NCBI RefSeq assembly: GCF_900114345.1
Contig: NZ_FOZJ01000003.1
Span: 620,001 to 684,000 of the forward strand
Direction of reading: 5' to 3'
DNA length: 64,000 nucleotides
Source of the DNA: Microbacterium sp. cf046
Lineage (GTDB): Bacteria; Actinomycetota; Actinomycetes; Actinomycetales; Microbacteriaceae
Every line of letters starts with the position of its first letter. Position 1 is the stretch's first letter. The notes under the pieces were generated by a model, which saw nothing but the letters and a program-made list of their open reading frames with translations, was not told the origin of the DNA and ran no database searches. Below are positions 6,876 through 14,212 of this stretch, in pieces. A program made the translations under genes and the position numbers.

Positions 6876-7505
6876 GTGCCCGCCGACCGCCTTCATCTCG
6901 TGCGCCACGGAGAGGTGGACAACCCCCGACGTGTGCTCTACGGAAGGCTCCCCGGCTACGGACTGAGCGCCGACGGGCGGCGGATGGCCCGGCAGTCCGC
7001 CCAATACGTGCACGGGCTCGGCCGTCCGATCGGCGCGCTCATCTCGTCGCCGCTTCAGCGCACCCGCGAGTCCGCGGAGCCGTTCACCGAGCTGCTGGGG
7101 ATCGAGCCGGTCATCGACGAGCGGGTCATCGAGCCGACGAACGTGTTCGAGGGCAAGCGGATGAGCCGCGCGCTCATGAACCCGATGAGCTGGCGTCACC
7201 TCTCGCGTCCCGAGATCCCGAGCTGGGGCGAGCCCTACGCCCAGGTCGTCGAGCGCATGCAGGCGGCGATGCTGGACGCGTGGAACGGCACGGAGTCGGG
7301 CGACGTCGTGATCGTCAGCCACCAGCTTCCGATCTGGGTCACCCACCTGGCCGTCGCGGGGCTCCCGACCCGGCACGATCCCCGTCGGCGCCGCTGCGCG
7401 CTCTCGAGCGTGACGAGCTTCGAGCTCGTGGGCGACGTGTGGCGTGAGACCGACTACGCGGAGCCGGCCTCGACCGCCGGTGCCGTCGACGTGGGGGCGG
7501 TCTGA
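6876..7505 (+). CDS. Histidine phosphatase family protein
   Basis: 209 residues of the phosphoglycerate-mutase-like fold. The catalytic signature LVRHGEVDNPRRVLYGR places the phosphorylated His at position 11; the second catalytic His is in VIVSHQLP, and the phosphate-binding Arg lies in SSPLQRTRESAEP. Substrate cannot be inferred. GTG start with TAGACT (6864-6869) exactly 6 nt upstream. The stop overlaps the ATG of the ResA-like gene by one base, and gene order HisPase-resA-ccdA-resB-ccsB recurs in Actinobacteria, so it belongs to the cytochrome c assembly operon. Confidence 0.9.
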   Translation: MPADRLHLVRHGEVDNPRRVLYGRLPGYGLSADGRRMARQSAQYVHGLGRPIGALISSPLQRTRESAEPFTELLGIEPVIDERVIEPTNVFEGKRMSRALMNPMSWRHLSRPEIPSWGEPYAQVVERMQAAMLDAWNGTESGDVVIVSHQLPIWVTHLAVAGLPTRHDPRRRRCALSSVTSFELVGDVWRETDYAEPASTAGAVDVGAV

Positions 7506-8119
7506 TGCTCGGCATCCGTCCCGCCTTCGTGAGACGCGCGGCCGTGGCTCTCCTGGCCGGCACGCTGGTCGCCGGTCTGGCGGCGTGCGCGAACGATCCG
7601 CTGGCCGACCAGTACCGCGCCGGTGACAACAAGGGATACATCGCGGGCGACTTCGCGGTCGTCGAGATCCCAGCCGATGAGCGCGGCGAGCCGGTGCAGT
7701 TCGCGGCGACCACCGAGTCCGGTGCAGATGTGTCGAGCGAGGACTATCTCGGCGACGTCCTCGTGGTGAACTTCTGGTACGCCGGATGCGGACCGTGCCG
7801 TGCCGAGGCCCCCGACCTCGAGAAGGCGTACGGCGAGTTCGAGGGCGACGACGTCGCCTTCCTCGGCATCAACACGATCGACTCGGCCGAGGCGGCAGCC
7901 GCGTTCGCCGAGACGTACGGGATCACCTATCCGAGCGCGATCGCGTCGGAGACGCCGGCGATCAAGCTCGCGTTCGCCGAGAAGACGCCCATCCAGGCCA
8001 CCCCGACGACGCTCGTCCTGGATGCCGACGGCCGGGTCGCCGCGCGCATCATCGGCCAGCTGCCGGACGCCTCGATCCTCACGTCGCTCGTACGCGACAC
8101 GCTCGCGGAGTCCTCGTGA
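7505..8119 (+). CDS. TlpA/ResA-like thiol-disulfide oxidoreductase lipoprotein
   Basis: 204 residues. A signal peptide ends in a lipobox LAAC (Cys28), so the protein should be anchored on the outer face of the membrane. The thioredoxin fold carries WYAGCGPCRAE with Cys95 and Cys98, and a cis-Pro region (IQATPTTLVLDADG). In System II cytochrome c biogenesis this protein reduces the apocytochrome CXXCH disulfide, using electrons passed by CcdA, which is encoded next with a 4-nt overlap. Confident for family; the resA role follows from context. Confidence 0.92.
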   Translation: MLGIRPAFVRRAAVALLAGTLVAGLAACANDPLADQYRAGDNKGYIAGDFAVVEIPADERGEPVQFAATTESGADVSSEDYLGDVLVVNFWYAGCGPCRAEAPDLEKAYGEFEGDDVAFLGINTIDSAEAAAAFAETYGITYPSAIASETPAIKLAFAEKTPIQATPTTLVLDADGRVAARIIGQLPDASILTSLVRDTLAESS

Positions 8120-8952
8120 ACCCGGGTGCGATCATCGCCGACGGCGCGCTGTGGGTCGCTCTCCCGATCGCGGTGCTCGCCGGCCTCGTCTCGTTCCTGT
8201 CCCCGTGCGTGCTGCCGCTCGTGCCGGGATATCTGGGCTTCATCGGCGGCTCGGTCGCGCCACGGCCGGCATCCGTCGGTGCGGGCGCATCGCTCGGCCC
8301 CGGCTCGACCACCGGCGCCCCGCTCGCTGACCGAGGAGCGCATCGACAGGACGGAACGCTCGATACAGAGCCGACCCGCGGTCGGCTGCTCGGCGGGGTG
8401 CTCCTGTTCATCGCGGGCTTCACCGTCGTGTTCATGGCGGTCAACATCCTGGGCGGCACCGTCGGGCGGTTCTTCATCGAGTACGCCGAGCCCATCACGC
8501 GGGTGATGGGCGTCGTCGTGATCCTCCTCGGTCTCGTGTTCATCGGACTGTTCGGGTTCGCGCAGCGGACGTTCAAGCCCCAGGTCCGCGGCAATCTCGG
8601 CCTCATCGGCGCGCCGCTGCTCGGCGTCGCGCTCGGGATCGGCTGGGCCCCGTGCATCGGCCCGACGCTCGGAGCGATCCTCGCGATGTCGTGGAACTTC
8701 GGCGACCCGGTGCGCGCCGGTTTGCTCGGCCTGGCCTACTCGCTCGGCCTCGGCATCCCGTTCGTGCTCATCACGCTGGGCTTCGGCTGGGCGACCCGCT
8801 CGGTGGGGTTCCTGCGTCGCCACATCCGCATCGTGAACATCATCGGCGGAGTGCTCCTGGTCGTCCTCGGCGTCCTCATGGTGTCGGGCGTCTGGACCGC
8901 GCTGATGGCGCAGTTGCAGGGGGTGTTCCTGAGTGTCCCGCTCCCGCTCTGA
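8116..8952 (+). CDS. ccdA: Cytochrome c biogenesis protein CcdA
   Basis: 278 residues, six or so membrane helices. Two conserved Cys-Pro motifs mark the DsbD/CcdA core: FLSPCVLPLVPGY near the N-terminus (Cys31) and GWAPCIGPTLGA in the second half. It carries reducing equivalents from cytoplasmic thioredoxin across the membrane to the ResA-like lipoprotein. A Gly/Pro/Thr-rich stretch of about 45 residues after helix 1 (SVAPRPASVGAGASLGPG onward) is longer than in typical CcdA and probably forms a flexible loop. GTG start overlaps the previous stop by 4 nt. Confidence 0.94.
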   Translation: MNPGAIIADGALWVALPIAVLAGLVSFLSPCVLPLVPGYLGFIGGSVAPRPASVGAGASLGPGSTTGAPLADRGAHRQDGTLDTEPTRGRLLGGVLLFIAGFTVVFMAVNILGGTVGRFFIEYAEPITRVMGVVVILLGLVFIGLFGFAQRTFKPQVRGNLGLIGAPLLGVALGIGWAPCIGPTLGAILAMSWNFGDPVRAGLLGLAYSLGLGIPFVLITLGFGWATRSVGFLRRHIRIVNIIGGVLLVVLGVLMVSGVWTALMAQLQGVFLSVPLPL

Positions 8953-10738
8953 GACCCCCGGCGCGCCCGAGCCGACCGAGGGAACACTGCGACCGGCCGA
9001 CCATGCCGACTCCACGACAGATGCGGGCGCGGGCGAGATCACGCAGCCCGCGCTCGGGCTGGTGGGCTGGCTCCGCTGGGGCTGGAGGCAGCTCACGAGC
9101 ATGCGCACGGCGCTGGTCCTCCTGCTGCTGCTGGCGATCGCGGCGGTGCCCGGCTCGATCGTGCCGCAGCGCAGCGCGGACCCGAACGGGGTCACGCAGT
9201 ACTACGTCGACAACCCCGACCTCGCGCCGGTGCTCGACGGCCTCCAACTGTTCGACGTCTACACGTCGATCTGGTTCTCGGCGATCTACATCCTGCTGTT
9301 CATCTCGCTCATCGGCTGCGTGATCCCGCGCACCAGGCACCACTGGAAGGCGCTGCGTGCACGGCCGCCTCGCACGCCGGCACGGCTCGAGCGCCTCGCC
9401 GACTTCCGTTCGTCGATCATCGAACTGCCTGCCGGCGCGGCACCCGACACCGCGGCCGCGACGGCGATCGAGGTGGCCGCCGACCAGCTCAAGCGCGGTG
9501 GGTACCGCGTCGAGCGCTACGACTCGCGCGGCACGCTGTCGGTCTCGGCCGAGCGCGGCTACGTGCGCGAGACGGGAAACCTCGTCTTCCACACGGCACT
9601 CATCGGCGTGCTGGTCGCGGTCGGCGTCGGCGGCGGATTCACCTACACCGGCCAGGGGGTGATCATCGAGGGCGGCACGTTCGTGAACACCCTGCTGGAC
9701 TACACCTCCTTCAATCCCGGCCGCTTCGTCGACGAGGAGACGCTGACGCCGTATTCGCTGACGCTCGACGACTTCAGCGTCACCTACCAGCCCTCCGGCA
9801 CGCAGGGTGCCGGGCAGGCGGGCGACTTCGTCGCGCATCTGACGACCCAGATCGCGGGGGAGAGCGCGCAACAGGGCGAGGTGCGGGTGAACCACCCGCT
9901 CGACATGGCCGGAGACCGCATCTACCTGATGGGCAACGGATACGCCCCGACGATCACGATCCGCAACTCGGACGGCATCGTGGTGTTCTCGGAGTCGGTG
10001 CCGTTCCTCGCGCAGGACACGAACATGACCTCGCTCGGGGTGATCAAGGTTCCGGACGGCATGCCCGAGCAGCTCGGGCTCGTCGGTTTCTTCTATCCGA
10101 CACAGGCGCCGCTGACCACGGGGGCATTCGCGTCGGCGTACCCGTCGCTGGTCAACCCGGTGATCACCCTCGACGTGTACGAAGGCGACCTCGGCATCGA
10201 CGACGGCACCCCCCGCTCGGTGTACGCGCTGGACACGACCGACATGACTCAGCTGACGGGCCGCAAGATCGATGTCGACTCGATCGAGCTCGCTCCGGGG
10301 GAGACCGCCGATCTTCCTGCGGGCCTCGGCACCATCACCTTCGAGAACGAGTCGCCTGCCGGCGCCGAAGGCTATGACGAGTCGGTCAAGCGGTTCGTGT
10401 CGCTCTCGATCCACCGGGATGCCGCCGCCACGTGGGTCCTTCTGTTCGCGGTGCTCGCCGTGCTGGGCCTGCTCGCGGCGCTGTTCATCCCGCGCCGGCG
10501 CCTGTGGGTCAAGGCGACCCCGGACGGTCGCACGGTCCGTCTCGAGTACGCGGGCCTGGCCAGAGGAGAGGACCCTGCCATCGCGGCCGCACTCGACCAG
10601 TTCGTGGAGCGACACGGTGACGCGGTCGCGCCGCTGCTGCGCGAGACGCTCACGACGCCGGGTCCGCCCACCGCGCCCGATCGCGACGATGTCGACGGAT
10701 CCGAGCCGGGTCGGGCCGATCCCCGCCCCGTAGACTGA
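8933..10738 (+). CDS. resB: Cytochrome c biogenesis protein ResB
   Basis: 601 residues. Large membrane component of the System II (CcsBA/ResBC) haem lyase. After a hydrophilic N-terminus come paired helices (LTSMRTALVLLLLLAIAAVPGSIVPQ and a second near SIWFSAIYILLFISLIGCVIPR), a third helix (NLVFHTALIGVLVAVGVG), a long extracytoplasmic domain, and a final helix near residue 500. The 'SMRTALVLLLLLAIAAVPG' opening is the ResB hallmark. GTG start lies inside ccdA (20-nt overlap), so expression is coupled. The C-terminal tail is acidic and variable. Confidence 0.94.
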   Translation: MSRSRSETPGAPEPTEGTLRPADHADSTTDAGAGEITQPALGLVGWLRWGWRQLTSMRTALVLLLLLAIAAVPGSIVPQRSADPNGVTQYYVDNPDLAPVLDGLQLFDVYTSIWFSAIYILLFISLIGCVIPRTRHHWKALRARPPRTPARLERLADFRSSIIELPAGAAPDTAAATAIEVAADQLKRGGYRVERYDSRGTLSVSAERGYVRETGNLVFHTALIGVLVAVGVGGGFTYTGQGVIIEGGTFVNTLLDYTSFNPGRFVDEETLTPYSLTLDDFSVTYQPSGTQGAGQAGDFVAHLTTQIAGESAQQGEVRVNHPLDMAGDRIYLMGNGYAPTITIRNSDGIVVFSESVPFLAQDTNMTSLGVIKVPDGMPEQLGLVGFFYPTQAPLTTGAFASAYPSLVNPVITLDVYEGDLGIDDGTPRSVYALDTTDMTQLTGRKIDVDSIELAPGETADLPAGLGTITFENESPAGAEGYDESVKRFVSLSIHRDAAATWVLLFAVLAVLGLLAALFIPRRRLWVKATPDGRTVRLEYAGLARGEDPAIAAALDQFVERHGDAVAPLLRETLTTPGPPTAPDRDDVDGSEPGRADPRPVD

Positions 10739-10742
10739 GCTC

Positions 10743-11828
10743 ATGCCCGGCACCCTCACGCTCGATTCGGTCTCCGTGCTGCTCGTGTGGACTGCGATCG
10801 CGATCTATGCGCTCGCATTCATCGCCTACGCGGTGGACCTCTCCCGGCGCGGCGCCCGCGCGGCCGACGCGCAGGATGCCGTCACCCGCGAGCGCGAGCT
10901 CGTGTCAGTCGGAGCGGCCGAAGCGACTGCCGAGGCCACCGGATCGACGGCCGCGGGCCGGGACGCCACCAGCCGCCTCCGCGCGCAGGAGCGCGAAGCC
11001 GAGGCGGCGTTCCAGGCTCCGCCGAGCGAGCGACCTCGCCTGATCTGGGCGCGGATCGGCACGTCCCTCACCGTCCTCGGCTTCCTCTTCCACCTCGGCG
11101 GCGACATCACCCGCGGCATCGCCGCCGGGCGCGTGCCGTGGTCGAACATGTACGAGTTCGCGCTGACCGGGACCTTGCTCATCGTGGCCGTGTACCTGGC
11201 ATCGCTCCTGCGGTACGACCTTCGCTTCCTCGGCTCGTTCATCACCGGGCTCGTCGTCCTGCTGCTGGGTGGCGCAGCCCTCGCGTTCTACGTCGAGATC
11301 TCACCTCTGATGGACCCGCTCAAGAGCGTCTGGCTCGTCATCCACGTCTTCGTCGCCTCCCTCGCGACCGCGATCTTCGCCCTCGCGTTCGGATTGTCGG
11401 TGCTCCAGCTCATGCAGGCGCGACGGGAGCAGAAGACGGCGGCTCTCGCAGACGCGTCGAGCGCGACGATCGCGGCGGCCAAGACCGGTCCGCGCTTCCT
11501 GCGCACCCTCCCCGGCAGCGATGCGCTCGAGTCGATCGCGTACCGCTTCGCGATCATCGGCTTCATCTTCTGGACGTTCACCCTGATCGCCGGGTCGATC
11601 TGGGCGAACGACGCGTGGGGCCGCTACTGGGGCTTCGACACGAAGGAAGTGTGGACGTTCGTCATCTGGGTCCTGTACGCGGGCTACATCCACGCGCGGG
11701 CCACCCGAGGCTGGCGCGGCTCGCGGTCCGCATGGCTCTCGATCATCGGCTTCACGGCCGTCATGTTCAACTTCACGATCGTCAACATGTTCTTCAAGGG
11801 TCTGCACGCCTACTCCGGCCTCAGCTGA
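10743..11828 (+). CDS. ccsB: c-type cytochrome biogenesis protein CcsB (ResC)
   Basis: 361 residues, eight predicted helices. The tryptophan-rich haem-handling motif is clear in WGRYWGFDTKEVWTFVIW, as are the conserved His residues (FHLGGDITRG, and LYAGYIHARATRGW). Together with ResB it exports haem and attaches it to reduced apocytochromes. Although only 4 nt follow resB, TAGACT (10731-10736) lies exactly 6 nt before the ATG, inside the resB 3' end, suggesting an extra leaderless promoter. A cytosolic segment of about 45 residues after helix 1 is Ala/Glu-rich. Confidence 0.94.
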   Translation: MPGTLTLDSVSVLLVWTAIAIYALAFIAYAVDLSRRGARAADAQDAVTRERELVSVGAAEATAEATGSTAAGRDATSRLRAQEREAEAAFQAPPSERPRLIWARIGTSLTVLGFLFHLGGDITRGIAAGRVPWSNMYEFALTGTLLIVAVYLASLLRYDLRFLGSFITGLVVLLLGGAALAFYVEISPLMDPLKSVWLVIHVFVASLATAIFALAFGLSVLQLMQARREQKTAALADASSATIAAAKTGPRFLRTLPGSDALESIAYRFAIIGFIFWTFTLIAGSIWANDAWGRYWGFDTKEVWTFVIWVLYAGYIHARATRGWRGSRSAWLSIIGFTAVMFNFTIVNMFFKGLHAYSGLS

Positions 11829-11854
11829 AGTCGCTCGACTGTTACGCCCTGACA

Positions 11855-11883
11855 TTGACACCGTGCAGGTGCGGGTCTAGCTT
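11855..11883 (+). promoter_or_regulatory. Near-consensus vegetative promoter with no obvious gene
   Basis: TTGACA (11855-11860), an exact 17-nt spacer, and TAGCTT (11878-11883). It is the best -35/-10 pair seen in this window, and it starts only 26 nt after the ccsB stop. Transcription should begin near 11890. Confidence 0.7.
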
Positions 11884-11892
11884 GTGTTCCGG

Positions 11893-12165
11893 ATGAACGC
11901 GTGGACTTGGGGGTCGCGCAGAGTAGGCCGGTTCGGGGGAGCCGCAACCGCGGTTGAGGGTGTGCCGGCGCTTTGTCAGAGGTTCGACTTCGGTGGCAGG
12001 CGCGTGATGATCAGGGCAGACGACGGTGAGCGCTCGATGAGTGCCGCGGCGCCGCGTCCGCTGCGCACACGCAGCCTCCGCTCGAGGCGGATCCGCATGC
12101 GCCGGAACGCTGGGGACACCCTCCGATACGCGGTGATCGTCGGCGTCGTCGACACTCCGGACTGA
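11893..12165 (+). CDS. Doubtful 90-aa ORF, or a non-coding RNA of about 310 nt
   Basis: The region between the strong promoter and the perfect terminator has one forward ORF from ATG 11893 (MNAWTWGSRRVGRFGGA...). It has no recognisable domain, is very Arg-rich, and its third-position G+C is lower than that of the neighbouring genes. The ATG sits about where transcription should start, so a leaderless peptide is possible. A structured small RNA (for example an Ms1/6S-like RNA, about 300 nt in mycobacteria) fits the promoter-terminator layout equally well. I see no RNase P, tmRNA or SRP signature. This entry covers the 389-nt gap between ccsB and the YhgE gene. Confidence 0.3.
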   Translation: MNAWTWGSRRVGRFGGAATAVEGVPALCQRFDFGGRRVMIRADDGERSMSAAAPRPLRTRSLRSRRIRMRRNAGDTLRYAVIVGVVDTPD

Positions 12166-12169
12166 GCCT

Positions 12170-12201
12170 GTTGTCGAGGGCGTTGGGGCGCCCTCGACAA
12201 C
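12170..12201. terminator. Perfect 13-bp stem terminator
   Basis: GTTGTCGAGGGCG (12170-12182) pairs with CGCCCTCGACAAC (12189-12201) around TTGGGG. It lies between the orphan unit and the converging YhgE gene (stop at 12218) and probably acts in both directions. Confidence 0.8.
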
Positions 12202-12217
12202 TGCTCCGGCTTCGGTG

Positions 12218-14212
12218 CTACGCGGGAACCGGCGACGCGGCCAGCAGATCCCGCGAGTGCGCGACGCGACGCCGCGCGACCGCGATCGTGGTGCCGATGA
12301 ACGCGAGCACCGACCAGATCAGCAGTCCGGCGATCCCCGCGCCGAGGCCGGCGGCATCCGTCAGCGCGGCCAGCATCCCGTTGTAGGCGGGTGCGGTCGG
12401 AAGCAGCGATGCGGCGTCCGACAGCACTCCGGGCACGGTCGAGACCACGCCGGTCGCGACGGCCAGCACCCCGACGAGGGCCGCGAGCCAGCGCCCCGCG
12501 CCGCCGAACACGGCGACGAGCGCCTGGTTCACGGCTGCGAAGGCGACCCCTGCCGTCACGCACACCGCGGCGAAGACCGACCACTGACCCCAGTCGTACG
12601 ATGCCGCGAGCTGCACGACACCTGCGACGAGCAGGCCCTGCACGGCACCGAGCGCAGCGGCCGGCGCGAGTCCCCGCAGGGCGAGCACCGCAGACGGGGC
12701 GCGCGAGGTCAGCGCGCGACGCGACGCGGCCTGCAGTGCGACGAAGGTGCCCAGTCCGCCGAACCAGAGGGCGAGGGTGGCCAGCAGGGGCACGGCCGAT
12801 GCGCCGAACAGCGAGGAGCCGATGCCATCCGTCGTCACCGGGTCGGCGACGACGGTCGCCAGGCTCGTCGCATCCTCATCGGAGTATGAGGGAACAGCGG
12901 CTGAGGCCTGGTCGAGTCCGTCCGCCAGGGTCGTCGTGCCGTCGGCGACCGACTGCACTCCGGTGGCCAGCGTGCCGGCGCCGTCCGCGAGCTGCGTGGC
13001 ACCGTCGCTGAGCTGAGCCGCTCCGGATTCCAGGCCCCGGGCGCCCGTCGCGGACTGCGTCGTGCCGGAGGAGAGCTGAGACAGTCCGGACGCGAGACCG
13101 CGCGTCTGGCCGGCCGCCTCGGTCAGCCCCGCACTGGTCTGCGAGGTGAGCTGCTGGATGCCGCTCGCCGTGGGCGCCGCGTAGCCGCTGGCGGTGCCTG
13201 CGCTGGTCGCCGCGGTCACGGCGTCACCTGCGGCGGCGCCGGCGCCGCCTGCGGCGGCGGCCAGATCCGCGCAGAAGGTCGGCGAACCGCCCTCCGCCGT
13301 GCACTGGGCGCTGAGTCCGCCGAGCGTCTGGGCGAGGCCCCCGACACTCTGGGCGAGGGCGGCCGTCTCCGAAGCGGCGGTCGCGGCGTATGTCGCGCTT
13401 GCCTGAGCGGCGCCGACGAGCTGCTGATTGTTCACCTGCGCGGCGGCGGTGTCGAGGCCGGCGGCGAGCTGGGTCGCCCCGTCGGCGGAAGCGGCGGTGC
13501 CGGCAGCGATCTGGTCGAGTCCGGAGGCGAGCGCGCCGGCGCCCGACGAGAGCTGCGAGGCGCCCGAGCCGAGCTGGGACGCACCGGCGGGCAGGGCGGC
13601 AGCGCCGTCCGCCGCCTGCTGCGCTCCGTCGGCGAGCTGGTGGGCGCCGTCCGCCGCTTCGCCCAGCTGGTCGCCGAGGGTCGTGAAGCCGAGGAACACG
13701 TTCTCCAGGTAGACCTGCGACAGCTGCTGCCCCATGATCGAGGCCGCCGCAGCGGTCACCTGCGCCGTGATGGCGTCGTCGACGACCTTCGAGTCGGGCG
13801 GGGTCGAGACCTCGATCGTCGCCTGCTCGGGCGTTCCGCCGGGCGCGGTCGAGGTGGCGGCCGCCGAGAAGTTCGCCGGAATCGTCACCACGGCCTGGTA
13901 CGTGCCGTCCGCGAGGCCCGCAGCGGCGTCGTCCGCGTTGGAGATCGTCCAGTCGAGGTTGCTCGCGATCTCATCGGAGCCTTCGACGAGACCGGCCGTC
14001 AGCTGGCGGCCGAGCGGCACGTACTGATCGTCGATCGTGACGGGCTCGTCCTCGTTCACGATCGCGGCGCTCATGTTGTCGAGGCGCTCGGCAGGGTTGT
14101 AGAGCGCCGCCACGAGGATGCCGCCGATCAGCACGGGCAGCAGGAGCACGCCCACGAGCGTGAGCCACGTGATGGGGCGCCGCGAGCGGGCGCGTTCGAT
14201 GTGGAGGGTCAT
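12218..14212 (-). CDS. YhgE/Pip domain membrane protein
   Basis: 664 residues. One N-terminal helix (ITWLTLVGVLLLPVLIGGIL) is followed by the extracytoplasmic YhgE/Pip domain (LYNPAERLDNMSAAIVNEDEPV). Then comes a very long Ala/Gly/Ser coiled region of degenerate 7- and 11-residue repeats (ASQLGSGASQLSSGAGALASG and similar), and a C-terminal group of about five helices resembling ABC-2 permeases. The family includes Lactococcus Pip (phage receptor) and ESX-associated secretion proteins. The start is the ATG overlapping the MMPL stop by 4 nt. Co-transcription with an MMPL transporter suggests a joint envelope or export role; the substrate is unknown. Confidence 0.9.
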   Translation of the reverse strand: MTLHIERARSRRPITWLTLVGVLLLPVLIGGILVAALYNPAERLDNMSAAIVNEDEPVTIDDQYVPLGRQLTAGLVEGSDEIASNLDWTISNADDAAAGLADGTYQAVVTIPANFSAAATSTAPGGTPEQATIEVSTPPDSKVVDDAITAQVTAAAASIMGQQLSQVYLENVFLGFTTLGDQLGEAADGAHQLADGAQQAADGAAALPAGASQLGSGASQLSSGAGALASGLDQIAAGTAASADGATQLAAGLDTAAAQVNNQQLVGAAQASATYAATAASETAALAQSVGGLAQTLGGLSAQCTAEGGSPTFCADLAAAAGGAGAAAGDAVTAATSAGTASGYAAPTASGIQQLTSQTSAGLTEAAGQTRGLASGLSQLSSGTTQSATGARGLESGAAQLSDGATQLADGAGTLATGVQSVADGTTTLADGLDQASAAVPSYSDEDATSLATVVADPVTTDGIGSSLFGASAVPLLATLALWFGGLGTFVALQAASRRALTSRAPSAVLALRGLAPAAALGAVQGLLVAGVVQLAASYDWGQWSVFAAVCVTAGVAFAAVNQALVAVFGGAGRWLAALVGVLAVATGVVSTVPGVLSDAASLLPTAPAYNGMLAALTDAAGLGAGIAGLLIWSVLAFIGTTIAVARRRVAHSRDLLAASPVPA

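Noticed and set aside
11981-11990. GGTTCGACTT resembling a T-arm, hinting at tmRNA
   Set aside because: The flanking bases do not form a T-stem and no acceptor or tag-peptide region is present.
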